A stretch of DNA of 22,380 nt, taken from NCBI GenBank assembly GCA_025201365.1, contig JAIXMF010000226.1, forward strand, positions 1-22,380, written 5' to 3'. Made by a program: the position numbers and the translations under genes. Within the stretch, counting starts at the first letter, position 1, and each line of letters opens with the position of its first letter. Below, in pieces: positions 1 through 10,985 of the stretch. This DNA comes from Syncephalis plumigaleata. Taxonomy: Eukaryota > Zoopagomycota > Zoopagomycetes > Zoopagales > Piptocephalidaceae. The notes below the pieces were generated by a model. The model worked only from the letters and a program-made list of their open reading frames with translations, was not told where the DNA came from and made no database searches.

Positions 1-2064
<2,064 letters not shown>

Positions 2065-2170
2065 GGTTACAGTATCGTGGTATGGACAGTCCAACAGTAG
2101 TAGTAGCAGCAGCAAGATAGAAGTGAAAAGTAGGATAAGAGGACGACTACGTAAGTTCGAAGGTACGATC

Positions 2171-2179
2171 TTATTTATA
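2171..2179 (-). promoter_or_regulatory. TATA box candidate for the P5C dehydrogenase gene
   Basis: On the minus strand this reads TATAAATAA, 107-115 bp before the ATG at 2064. If it is the TATA box, transcription would begin around 2140-2150. That is downstream of the alternative ATG at 2211 and so favours the 2064 start. Position and match only; no experimental support. Confidence 0.45.
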
Positions 2180-2218
2180 CGTTTAAATGCCGCTGTGACA
2201 TTCACATCCATTCATTCA

Positions 2219-2338
2219 TTACGAATTGACGTCATCAAGGGTAAATTTGCCCCAACGAAGAATGAAAGCACGTCCATTAGCGCGATATTGTTCACGTGGA
2301 TCAAATAACCCTGGTGTATCCACAATGATTACTCGTAC
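2219..2338 (-). pseudogene. Short relic resembling the switch II region of a Ras-like GTPase
   Basis: Read on the minus strand, this gives a 39-codon open stretch ending in TAA with the segment DTPGLFDPREQYRANG followed by RAFIL. DTxG then REQYxxxGxxF is the order seen in Ras-family proteins (DTAG...REQYMRxGxGF). A gap of about three residues would be needed between DTPG and REQY. No P-loop, G4 or G5 motif was found on either side, and the flanks are AT-rich with stops. It is most simply a decayed gene fragment. It could also be an exon of an unrecognised gene, or chance. Confidence 0.35.
2227..2234. promoter_or_regulatory. CRE/ATF-type palindrome TGACGTCA
   Basis: A perfect TGACGTCA palindrome, the consensus for ATF/CREB-family bZIP factors, sits about 48 bp upstream of the minus-strand TATA candidate and between two divergent amino-acid metabolism genes. 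It also lies inside the GTPase-like relic. An 8-mer can occur by chance, and another copy lies in an intron of the Rad17 gene near 15376, so the regulatory role is a guess. Confidence 0.3.
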
Positions 2339-2725
2339 ACACGTGTAGAACCTTGATGACGCCTACTTGTCTACTTGTCATCTACAGTATAAATACCTAA
2401 ATAGTAGATGGTATATAGACATTGAAGCTAGAACATTGCAAATGGATTCATTCAATGCGTATTGTAATTTCTACGGTAATAGTGTATATTTTATATCAAT
2501 GAATAACAGGGAACAAGGATAGATATCTACATGTCATGACGATCAATCCAATCTGTGTGATGTAGATCATGTTTCTTAAGCAATGCCATTCTTATCTGAA
2601 TCGCATCAATCAGTTTAGATTGCACTTGCTTCCTAATTGGTGGCTAGGAATCACGTCATCGTCCGTCTACGCGCTATATCTTCTGCTCACTCGTTTCTCT
2701 TCCCTCTTGCGTCTATATTGTCAAC

Positions 2726-4008
2726 ATGCTTACTATTGGTATTATTGGTTGTGGTCTCGTTGGTGCAGAGCTTGTTGATCAGCTTCTAGCTGATAGTCAA
2801 CAGGCTCCTACTATTAGGCGCTTTCAAATTACTGCACTAGCACGTTCACGCACTATGCTATTGGCAACACCCAACCAACCACTGTACAAAGATAATTGGC
2901 GGGCTCAGTTGGCTTCCTCTGAAGCTATCGACCTGAAGGCATTTGCCCGTCATTTGGCGACTAATGCTCCCGCCTGCATTGTCGACTGCACTTCCGAGAA
3001 CACTATCGCTGCTCAGTATCCGGTCTGGCTTCAGCAGGGTATCTCCATTGTCACGCCGAATAAGAAGGCGTTTAGCGGTGATCTTTCCCTACTACAGTCT
3101 ATTAGGGCCATTGCCAATGGACAGCCAGGTCGTCCTCTAGTACGTCATGAAAGCACGGTAGGTGCCGGTCTTCCTGTTATCGCCACCCTCGAGGATCTGG
3201 TGGCCACCGGGGATGAGGTCGCCCGTATTGAGGGTGTGTTCTCTGGCACGCTCTCCTATCTCTTCAATAGGTACGCGGCAGCTGGTAATAATGAACGATT
3301 CTCGGATATTGTCAAGGAAGCTAAGCAGCTAGGCTATACGGTAGGAATTAATTCTATGGCACAGATGTAATGGTGTATCATATACTAATGCACTGGTCTA
3401 CTTGTACAGGAACCTGATCCGCGTGATGATCTCAATGGCATGGATGTAGCACGCAAGGTGAGATCTTACGATAGCATATCATCTATACAACATGAATCAT
3501 TGCTAACTATTATGTGTTTAGGTGGTTATCCTTGCTCGCACTGCCGGGCTTGACATTTCACTTGATGAGATACCAGTGGAGAATATCGTGCCTGAAGCAT
3601 TGCGAAATGCATCATCTGCTGACGAATTCCTAGCAAGTCTACCCGAGTACGATGAGCATTTTGCTCAATTACGTGCAGCTGCTCAAGCGGAAAACAAAGC
3701 GCTACGCTATGTTGGTCTTGTTGATTTAGCAAATCGTCGGGCTTCCGTTACTCTTGCCAAGTAAGTACTATAAACTCTACGGGAAACGAATAAAGATTAA
3801 CGAATAAAACCGGCGCACATCCATCCTCTACAGATATCCGGTGTCGCATCCATTAGCCGGACTAACCGGAAGTGATAATCTAGTTGCTTTTACAACAAAG
3901 CGTTTCCCTAGTCCACTAATTATTCAAGGTGCCGGTGCTGGTGCTGCCGTTACTGCGTTCGGATGCTACGCTGACCTATTAAAGGTTTACACTGCCACTT
4001 CACGTTAA
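2726..4008 (+). CDS. HOM6: Homoserine dehydrogenase
   Basis: It reduces aspartate semialdehyde to homoserine with NAD(P)H, the branch point to threonine and methionine; cytosolic in fungi. Four exons, 2726-3340, 3410-3457, 3522-3760 and 3834-4008, encode 358 residues, almost the same as yeast Hom6 (359). The Rossmann motif GCGLVG is at residues 8-13. TPNKKAFS is at 110-117, including a conserved lysine. The catalytic block DPRDDLNGMDVARK is at about 208-221; its Asp and Lys correspond to yeast Asp219 and Lys223 with a two-residue offset. Exon 2 is only 48 nt and carries nearly all of that block. The protein ends shortly after GAGAGAAVTAFG, with no ACT domain and no aspartokinase fusion, as expected for fungi. 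A CT-rich leader precedes the ATG. It is divergent from the P5C dehydrogenase gene. Confidence 0.96.
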
Positions 4009-4490
4009 CCCCGCGAACACTGCTTACTCTAGGAGAATGAAAAGCAAGCTTATAGGATAAAGGAATTAATAAATAACTTGGTTGATGATGAGTATGTTAT
4101 CATTATTGCTATTGTTGTTGCACGACATGTAATAAAATTAATTCTCTTTATTCACTCTCATTTCTACTTACATTTACATTCACTAAATATCTCAAACTGG
4201 TATAAATGTAAATATGAATTTCATTGCAGCACAAGCATGTTCTAGACACTTGACAATTGCAGATAACGGTGCTCAGTCAGGTGTACCGGTTATATGTCGA
4301 GATGGCGGTACACAAGTACTAAGCGGAAGGTACAGCTATACATCATTGTAATAATTGAACAAGGAGCTATATCATATTGCTGCCAGTCCGCTGTACTAAA
4401 ACAGTAACAGCATGCTAGTCAGATGATGATGGTACAATCCATAAACGGCATTAATGGCCTGTGCTTGCAATGAAAGAATAGCCTAGTATT
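4009..4490. other. Non-coding gap after homoserine dehydrogenase
   Basis: AT-rich, with AATAAA-like signals near 4066 and 4131 that could end the homoserine dehydrogenase transcript. A 45-codon ORF (4214-4351) starts 13 bp after the TATAAA at 4201, which is too close for a normal promoter. Its peptide, containing DNGAQSGVPVICRDGG, matches no family I recognise. I see no RNA gene. Confidence 0.4.
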
Positions 4491-4744
4491 ATGCATGCGT
4501 ATATACCTGTAGAGTCAGTATTTGACGATAAATCGTTTACAGCAACGCACGTTGCATTCGCAAAGGAAAAAGGGCTCATTAGACATGACAAAAGCCTCGA
4601 ACTTCATGCTGTAGTCCATTGTGCGCATTTGGTGCTAAGTATGGTATACGCATTTCTTCCTAAATCAATTAATCATTTATTGTAGAGCAGGTTATGATGA
4701 AATCCTTTTTTAATAATCCACGTGTATCACTAATAGAAAGATAG
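4491..4744 (+). CDS. Doubtful small spliced ORF, unknown function
   Basis: I do not recognise this. An ORF from the ATG at 4491 (MHAYIPVESVFDDKSF...) can be spliced through a 47-nt intron (4639-4685, GTATGG to TTGTAG, with a pyrimidine and CTAAA stretch) to a second exon, 4686-4744. This gives 68 residues. The phase closes and the intron resembles those of neighbouring genes, which is the only support. The product has no signal peptide, membrane segment or known motif. It could equally be a decayed exon or non-coding DNA. Confidence 0.22.
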
Positions 4745-4964
4745 ACGCGTGATAGGCATAACATACACGCTAAATGGTGTCAACTTGTTTGTCAACGGGT
4801 GGTGGAGCGGATATAGTATAATGCCTTACGCCGAATTAGGCCAATAGGAGGAGTAAACCTGAAAGCCATGACGAATGGAATAGCCTGTTTGCTTACGATC
4901 ATGCGATAGGTAAATCTATTTACGGTAATAGCTCGTTTGCTCAATGACCATTGCTTGACTGTGC

Positions 4965-4972
4965 TATAAAAG
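4965..4972 (+). promoter_or_regulatory. TATA box candidate upstream of the 7TM gene
   Basis: TATAAAAG lies 186 bp before the ATG at 5158. This predicts a 5' leader of about 150-160 nt, containing an ATT/ATC-rich tract near 5036-5069. The match is good; the distance is long for this compact locus. Confidence 0.4.
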
Positions 4973-5157
4973 TTAACCTGATTTTGGTGTAGTTGCCGTA
5001 CGTGAACACACGATATACCAACTATCTCAGCTGCTACCATTATTACCATTATTACTATTACTATTATTGCTCACCTAGTTAATACTCCACTTCTTTCGTG
5101 CTGTACTCTAGAAAAGTGTACCACAAGTACTTTGTTGTTTATAGTCCTGTCATAATC

Positions 5158-6206
5158 ATGTTTGGCTTTCCACCCGAGGTTGATCTCGGTACCGAGTGGA
5201 AGAAGAATGCCACCACACTTGGTAATATTCTTTTGTATCCTGTTGGGGAAATGAATGCCAACGAATATCTTATGGGTTCGAGGGATGCCGACGAGACTCG
5301 AGAGCGTATGTATGGTATTCAACTCCACACGCTGCTTACCTTGATGGTGGGCGTTCTATCCATCGATAATATCATAAAATCCATCAAGTTGATCAGACGA
5401 AATCGTAGGGCATTCACCGGATGGTGCTGTCTACTCATGTCGATATTCAGCTTTAATCATGGCGTATTATTCGTAGCGTTCATCTTTCCCAACGGTGTAT
5501 CTTGTCGGAAGATATTGTGGAATGCGATGATCGGCTATGTTATCTCGTTGGAGTGTTCCAACTTACTCTTACTTTACAAAGCCTATTGCGTGGTGCAGCG
5601 TAAATATCTAATTGTACTATTTGGCGTGCTAATCACCCTATTTGCTCCCGCTCTACTCTATACTGACTTGGCCGTGGGTCTCGCCACCATTGAACCGTAT
5701 ATTGGCTGCACGATTATACTGCCTTTCTACAAGCCATGGCTCGTATTTGCTGCGAGAACACCTGTGGATCTATTTCTTAGTGCCGTATTCATACGTGTCA
5801 TTCATCATCAATATCGTACCTTTGGCTCCGAGGCATGGGGTCGACTTTTACGTGATGGCATTCAAACTGCTTGTCTAGTGGTGATCTGCAATGTTTTCTG
5901 CACTATTATCCTGTTAACGCAAGCATTCGGTGGATGTACAAACTTTATTTACATGTTTGACTGGTAAGATTCGCATTGCGTGCATTCAAATGCACAAGTA
6001 TAGAACTAATACTATTTTGAACATGCTACTTGTATGATAATAGGTTGACAACCGTCACTTTACTAGTGAATAGCAGTTACTATATGAAACGAGCACTTGC
6101 CACGAGTAACAAGCCAAAGACCGAGTTTATTCTTAATATCGCTGATATCGCCACTGCTCGAACACTCTCGCCCGATCAGCCGGTGCCTTCAACCGACCAG
6201 GTATAA
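5158..6206 (+). CDS. Orphan seven-transmembrane protein, GPCR-like topology
   Basis: Two exons, 5158-5963 and 6044-6206, give 322 residues; the intron splits the Trp codon at the end of FIYMFDW. I do not recognise the family with certainty. Hydrophobic segments lie at about 55-75, 87-110, 120-142, 150-172, 195-215, 235-256 and 262-282. There is no cleavable signal peptide. The N-terminus carries an N-glycosylation sequon (NAT, residue 17). Cys116, just before helix 3, and Cys184, between helices 4 and 5, sit where class A GPCRs form their extracellular disulfide. An amphipathic loop FGSEAWGRLLRDGIQT (222-237) leads into helix 6. The C-terminal tail is short and polar. These features suggest a plasma-membrane receptor-like protein, but no DRY or NPxxY motif is present. 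The ATG at 5158 is the first Met in frame and fits the topology. Confidence 0.8.
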
Positions 6207-6239
6207 AATAATAAGTGTCTTGTAAATTGTTGTTGTTTA

Positions 6240-6251
6240 TGGAAATAAAAA
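6240..6251 (+). terminator. Poly(A) signal region of the 7TM gene
   Basis: AAATAAAAA occurs about 35-45 bp after the stop at 6206, a usual place for a fungal poly(A) signal. Assigned by position and sequence only. Confidence 0.4.
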
Positions 6252-6304
6252 CTTGCTGATATGCTCGTAAATATATATGGTTGCATTACATTGTGAGTAT
6301 TATA

Positions 6305-6489
6305 CAGGATTTCCCCTCTGAATAACGCTGTTAGCCTTTTGTTTGTATGAATAAATAATAGTTATGATAAAACTTATGTATTTAGATATAGGAGTGATAA
6401 CCTTCAACTGCTAGGGCCATGATAATTACTCAATAATAATAACAATGCGATAATGGTATTAACAATTGTACAAGATTATTTATTAATAA
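6305..6489. mobile_element. Degraded MITE copy A (Tc1/mariner-like)
   Basis: The stretch after TA at 6303-6304 begins CAGG and aligns with the intact copy at 10986-11222. Shared blocks include TATGAATAAATAATAGTTAT, CAACTGCTAGGGC, ACTCAATAATAATA and AATGCGATAATG, then TTAACAATTG and TTAATAAA. The left terminal repeat is recognisable only at CAGG and GTTAGC. The right terminal repeat is missing: similarity stops near 6489, about 40 bp before the stop codon of the coiled-coil gene. It lies between the 3' ends of two convergent genes and probably supplies part of their 3' UTRs. Confidence 0.75.
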
Positions 6490-6531
6490 ATATTTATTAT
6501 AAGATTAGTGCATTATTATGAATTTAAGTAC

Positions 6532-7682
6532 TCAATAATAAAAAAAAGAACCATTGGATCTTATTGTACCGATAAGATCTTTCTTTTTAGATACATTGTT
6601 CGTCAAGTTGTCCTTTAAATACAGCCAAATATATTTATAACCATAAGCAAGACTTATGTGCGTGCTTTGCCATTTACATGAAGAAGATCCATTAGTATTT
6701 ATCTTCGCCTTTTCTATTACATACTTTGCTTGTTTGCTAGAGTCTGCTAGCGCTTGTAATAAAACATCGATAACTTCATCGTATTCCCTTTGCTTTGTTG
6801 AACATTCTTCAGTACAAGTATTTAGCTTAGCCACTTCCTTCTTCTTTTCCTCATTCAAGCGCTGTTCTTGCGTATCCAATTCCTCCTTTCTATTGTCCAG
6901 TTCTTCCTTTTGCTGTTTCACTTCCTTCTTCATATTGTCCAGTTCTTCCTTTTGTTGCTCCACTTCCTTCTTCATATTGTCCAGCTCATTTTTCTGTTGA
7001 TCCACTTCCTTCGTACGATTATTTAATTCTAGCTGTTTCTGCCTATACTCTTCTTCGGCTTTAGCACGTTTCTCTTGTGCTTCTTTGAGTTCCTCTTTTG
7101 CTTGATGTAGTTGCTTCTCCATATCGCTAAGATCATTTTGTTTAGTAGCATTATCCAGTTGTTGTTGCTGCGTACTAAGCTTAATGCTGTACATTTCCTG
7201 CTGTTGTTGACTCCTCTCCTCTTCCAATTGATTTATGCGACTAGACTGCTCCTTGATTGTTTCCTTAGCCATGGCAAGTTGCTCCTTTAGCTGAACATTT
7301 TCACAACTCAGTTCACCAATGGCTTTCATTGATTTAATATATTCATCTTTCGATGCAAGCAACTCATCTTTCAATGCAAGTAGTTCATTTCTTGATGAAA
7401 GTAGCTCATTTCTTGATGCAAGCTCATTTTTTAATTGAGCATTCTCTTCTAACAATTGCACAATGCTACTATCCATTGTTTTGTTCGCCAATTGTTCTTC
7501 TTCCTCTAAATTTAATACGTTCGCTACTTCTTGCTTCATAGCTTGAATTTCCTTTAGAATACGATATTCAGGCACGTATTGTGGTCTTAGCTTGGAAGAT
7601 ATTGCAATGAGAATAAGGAGAAGAGAGCGCTTAAGTAATAATAATCAACTACAAGATGTGCTATGTAAGCATTTAATAGCAT
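6532..7682 (-). CDS. Long coiled-coil protein built on tandem repeats, function unknown
   Basis: No named family recognised. From the in-frame ATG at 7539 it is 335 residues. A better guess joins a short first exon (7682-7653) across a 62-nt intron (7652-7591, GTAGTT to CCAAG, with a pyrimidine tract) to give 362 residues starting MLLNAYIAHLLRPQYVPEYR. The body is rich in Glu, Lys and Gln. It has four 7-residue repeats of the type ASRNELL/ALKDELL, then long QLEEER-type heptads, then three 14-residue repeats of the type EVEQQKEELDNMKK. This predicts a rod-like coiled coil, perhaps a scaffold or tether. The last ~55 residues are not coiled-coil and end GSFFYY. No membrane segment or motor head is seen. 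A TATA-like site at 7707-7714 is only 25 bp before the ATG at 7682, which leaves that start uncertain. Confidence 0.7.
6892..7017 (-). repeat. Three 42-bp tandem repeats in the coiled-coil gene
   Basis: Units at 6892-6933, 6934-6975 and 6976-7017 begin with ATTGTCCAG on the plus strand and encode 14 residues each (two heptads). The first two are nearly identical at DNA level and the third has diverged. Exact multiples of 21 bp keep both the reading frame and the coiled-coil register. Confidence 0.85.
7343..7426 (-). repeat. Four 21-bp tandem repeats in the coiled-coil gene
   Basis: Units start at 7343, 7364, 7385 and 7406 (TCATCT or TCATTT, then GATGCAAG-like). Each encodes one heptad, giving the series ASRNELL, SSRNELL, ALKDELL, ASKDEYI on the minus strand. 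Confidence 0.85.
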
Positions 7683-7706
7683 CGAGTGCAATCTTCCGCC
7701 CTTTTA

Positions 7707-7714
7707 AATTTATA
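7707..7714 (-). promoter_or_regulatory. TATA-like site upstream of the coiled-coil gene
   Basis: The minus strand reads TATAAATT within an AT-rich run. It would place transcription start near 7680, at or just inside the proposed first ATG (7682), so either the site or that start codon is wrong. Weak. Confidence 0.3.
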
Positions 7715-8900
7715 ATTTGTTCTCCTTATACGTTCTAAACATAACTCCTTTTCTTTACTCCTTATCAACTATTGATAGCAATAACGCTTTCGTTGCAAGT
7801 GGCTATGGTTATGCGACACGTTAAGCATAAATCTCCTTCCCCCTTATCGACTGATGTATAAACTCTTAATTCTCTTTATTAGCCAATAAAACATTATGTT
7901 TCTTTCTTTACCAATGTTGTCTTCTTAGTCTTGACTACATTCCACTTGTCGTTGACTTCTTTCACATACTGTCTTATTCGTGCCAACCTCATTTCCCTGT
8001 CATTTCCCTTACCACTAAACAGTAAGTGTCTTCTTTGTGTCAACTACATTCCACTTGTCAGTAAACAACACACGTCTACTTCCTCTCAACTATATGCTAG
8101 TTATTCCTTTTCCTTTTATTTACCTATTCACTTTCTCAGTAATACGCGTCTTCTTCGTGTCATTCACATTCCACTTACTCCATCTTTCACTCTAGCATAC
8201 ACACTCCCAATAGCAGCTATTCTGCCATACTATCTCTATGACGTTTATTTATCTCTTTGTTTTCCTCTTCCTCTAACCTATTTACATGCTCACTTGTCGT
8301 TATTATTACTATACCAATAAGCCTTGTTTATTGTTCGTTATAGTCCTTTGTTTTCTATCACTGTCCTGCTTATTTATCAATGTTTAAGCGTTCACTACTC
8401 TCGTTGTAGTATGCACCATTTACTTTTACCACTCTTTTCCGTCATCTGTTTGTATGCAACCACTACGTCATGCTTTTATTTGTATTTTTATTTGTTTACT
8501 GCCATCTACATACTCTATTCACCGCATACAAGCATACGCTGCTTCTTCAAATAAACTGGCATAGGTGTTCATGCACCTTTCCTTGCTCATTCCTTGCTCA
8601 TTCGTGACAAGCCAGTCATTCTACTAACTACTGCTTGTTTATTACATTGTTTATCGTGTATTCTATTTGTTCACTCGTTGCTACTCATATGCAATTAACC
8701 GTAAGCATTATCACCATAACTTATCTACCATACTAATCAATAGTTACTTGTAAGTACATGACATGGCAATATCCAACTATACTAGTACACTTGTATCATC
8801 TACCTTATATAATTGATGATGATAGTTATCGCTATCAATAAATGATCCACTACTAATACTGAATTGTTATTATTATCGTGCTATATCAATTGGCATTTCT
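7715..8900. other. Gene-free pyrimidine-rich stretch with imperfect repeats
   Basis: About 1.2 kb with no supportable gene. The plus strand is strongly rich in T and C from about 7730 to 8660. A motif close to GTCTTCTT, then CATTCCACTTGTC, recurs at 7919, 8028 and 8148, giving spacings of 109 and 120 bp. A short direct duplication TTCCTTGCTCA lies at about 8579-8602. The apparent ORFs are Ser/Leu/Tyr-rich, as expected from pyrimidine-biased DNA, and none has introns or recognisable motifs. Confidence 0.6.
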
Positions 8901-8904
8901 ATGA

Positions 8905-8994
8905 TGATAATGATGTTAACAATTGTGTTAATCTATTTATTAATAAACAACAAATGTTAAAGGATAAATGCGCTAATTGGTTGGAAAAACCCTG
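8905..8994. mobile_element. MITE copy B, right end only
   Basis: This 90-bp stretch matches the right end of the copy at 10986-11222 closely: GATAATGATGTTAACAATTG, then AAATGTTAAAGGATAAATGC and a TIR differing at a few bases, ending CTG followed by TA (8995-8996). The left half is deleted or has diverged beyond my ability to align by eye; only a possible AGTTATC match remains near 8824. The end of the element is 62 bp from the start codon at 9057, so it probably forms part of the hydrolase promoter or 5' UTR. Confidence 0.75.
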
Positions 8995-9056
8995 TAGTTT
9001 TATTCTTTTTTCACAAAGCTCACTATTATTTCTATTGCTGGCCGTATTATATCTAT

Positions 9057-10282
9057 ATGACACCACTATTAGCAAGTGTACAACGGTCATCGACTACGTT
9101 CATTAGAGCGTCATTACAACGTGGCAAGCGTGTAATAACGTCTAGTAGTAGTAGTATTAGAAGTGGTGATATACGTCAGTCATTATGCTGTTCTTATAAC
9201 CGCAGTTACTCCACACAAACAGCTGCGTCCACGATAAACGCTTACAATAATGAAACGATACCGCTAGCCTACGAGTATTACGCACCAAGTCAAGCGACAT
9301 CATCCTCGCCTCTAGTTGTCCTACACGGTCTATTTGGTTCGAAGCAGAATTGGCGTTCGCTGGCACGTGGACTGGCACAACGGTTGTCAACATCGATCTA
9401 TGCGGTGGATCTACGAAATCATGGTGATAGTCCACATGCATCGTGTATGGACTATGCTGCAATGGCTGCCGATATCGAACGGTTTATCGATGAACAACAG
9501 TTAGAACGAGTTACTCTCGTGGGTCATTCCATGTACGTATTTGATGGCTGCCTTATTACGATCTACTAGTGCTAATGAATAACATGAATGACTACAGGGG
9601 TGCACATGTGGCTATGACACTTGCTCTTAGCAAACGAATACAGGATAGAGTGGATTATCTGGAACGTGTGATTCTAGTGGATAAAGCGCCGCGTGATATG
9701 GCATTGGATCGAGCATTCTCCCGCTATGTTGAAGGTATGCAACTGGTGGAACGAGCAGGTGTTGCACGACAATCGGATGCCGATCGACTACTCGTACCCT
9801 ATGTACCAGTAAGTATACAAGTATAGAGTGTATTATTTATTTAACTGCAACTGACCCTGTTGTTCATGTGAAGGATATATCGGTGAGACAATTCCTATTA
9901 ACTAACTTGAAGCGAGATACTACGGACCCGAATCATAAATATCAGTTCCGTGTTCCACTCGATGTTATTGCGCGTAGATTGCCTTCATTAGGTCAAATGC
10001 AACTGCCGATAGATTGTCGACCATTTGATCGACCTACTCTATTCGTGGCAGGTACGAGATCAGACTATATTCGACCACAAGATCATGCTGGTATATATAA
10101 ACTATTTCCTCAAGCTAGTATAGAATATCTCGATACTGGTCACTGGGGTAAGTGTGCATATATATGTGTGTGTATGTCATACTTTCTAGTCATTGCTAAT
10201 ACACTTGTTGATCTACCATCTAGTTCAAGCGGAAAAACCAACAGAATTTATGCAACTAGTTACGAATTTTTATCAATCATAA
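9057..10282 (+). CDS. Mitochondrial alpha/beta hydrolase, ABHD11 / yeast Imo32 family
   Basis: A serine hydrolase of the ABHD11 branch. In mammals ABHD11 is a matrix protein that supports lipoylation of 2-oxoglutarate dehydrogenase; that role is not shown here. Four exons, 9057-9532, 9598-9808, 9874-10147 and 10224-10282, give 339 residues. The first ~50 residues are rich in Ser, Arg and Thr with no acidic residues until Asp, a typical mitochondrial presequence. Motifs: LHGLFGSKQNWRSLA (oxyanion side), VDLRNHGDSPH (ABHD11 hallmark), and nucleophile elbow GHSMGAH with Ser at about 158. The intron splits the Met codon just after that Ser. DTGHW near 317-320 supplies the catalytic His. The catalytic acid I leave open. 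The closing AEKPTEFMQLVTNF is also typical of the family. Confidence 0.92.
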
Positions 10283-10984
10283 TCGCATTGCTATTTTCGC
10301 GTAATTGTCATAACCCCAACAGGTGAGGGGACGCTAAGAGTCGCGATATCATATATTTCAATTAATGATAATAAATACTAATGTCATTAGTAGTCGATTA
10401 ACTACAATGAACTAATCAGTATCTTACCATGTAGTGATTGCTTGATTGCTCATCACTTGGCATAATCATGCCTGTCCTATAATTATAAATAGAATACGTA
10501 CTGCTTTTATTTATTAACCAGTCATACAATCGCGGTATCTAATTGTATCCTACTGATCAATGACCATTATACAAACAGTAATAGATCATATTAACTGGAT
10601 GAATGTCGTATCGCATTATAGATACCATCAAGTATGTTCATGTCCATATGGTTGTGGGATCATTTGATGACATGTCGTAATGCATTGCAATCAGTATCGA
10701 CCACGTCAATTGACAATGGAATGAGCAATGGTAGATGACATACAAATGAACATGTCATGTAGACGTCATGATAATGAATGGCATTTGTATGAATGTGACA
10801 ATCAAGTCAGAATAATAATTACATGCACGCTCTATTATTGAAAGCTATCGTGTAGTATATCTACAAGTCCCTTACGTCTATTAATCCATGGTCCTATCAC
10901 ATAAATATCAATTATTTATTGAATAAATATGTCTTAGTTTGACCATTACATCGATGATAATGAAATGAACATAATGTTCGGTGT
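10283..10984. other. Intergenic gap before the intact MITE
   Basis: About 700 bp, AT-rich, no supportable gene on either strand and no tRNA-like B box. It contains many copies of short words such as ACATGTCAT and ATGACATGTC, and one clear inverted repeat (see separate entry). Confidence 0.5.
10739..10791. repeat. Inverted repeat with 10-bp arms
   Basis: CATACAAATG at 10739-10748 pairs with CATTTGTATG at 10782-10791, separated by 33 bp that include AACATGTCATG and GACGTCATG. It could form a hairpin or be the remnant of a palindromic element; the flanks outside the arms pair poorly. Confidence 0.5.
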
Positions 10985-10985
10985 A

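Noticed and set aside
2388-2395. Plus-strand TATAAATA as homoserine dehydrogenase TATA box
   Set aside because: It is about 330 bp before the ATG, too far for the compact promoters here unless an unseen leader intron exists; not annotated.
4792-5049. 85-codon minus-strand ORF
   Set aside because: No recognised motif, no splice context, and it overlaps the likely promoter of the 7TM gene.
5071-5328. 85-codon minus-strand ORF opposite the 7TM gene
   Set aside because: It mirrors the coding exon of a well supported gene and has no motif of its own.
6656-7000. Plus-strand ORF rich in Ser, Phe and Cys
   Set aside because: Antisense shadow of the coiled-coil repeats; the Ser/Phe/Cys pattern comes from the reverse complement of Glu/Lys codons.
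7931-8320. 129-codon plus-strand ORF that looks like membrane protein
   Set aside because: Composition (Ser, Leu, Tyr, Phe) follows directly from the pyrimidine-rich strand; no Met context, introns or motif support it.
8864-9106. ORF containing MLKDKCANWLEK, with a similar peptide (MLKDKCANWMEK) at 11182
   Set aside because: The peptides look conserved, but they are readings of the same MITE right end; the similarity is explained by the repeat, and neither ORF continues into anything coding.
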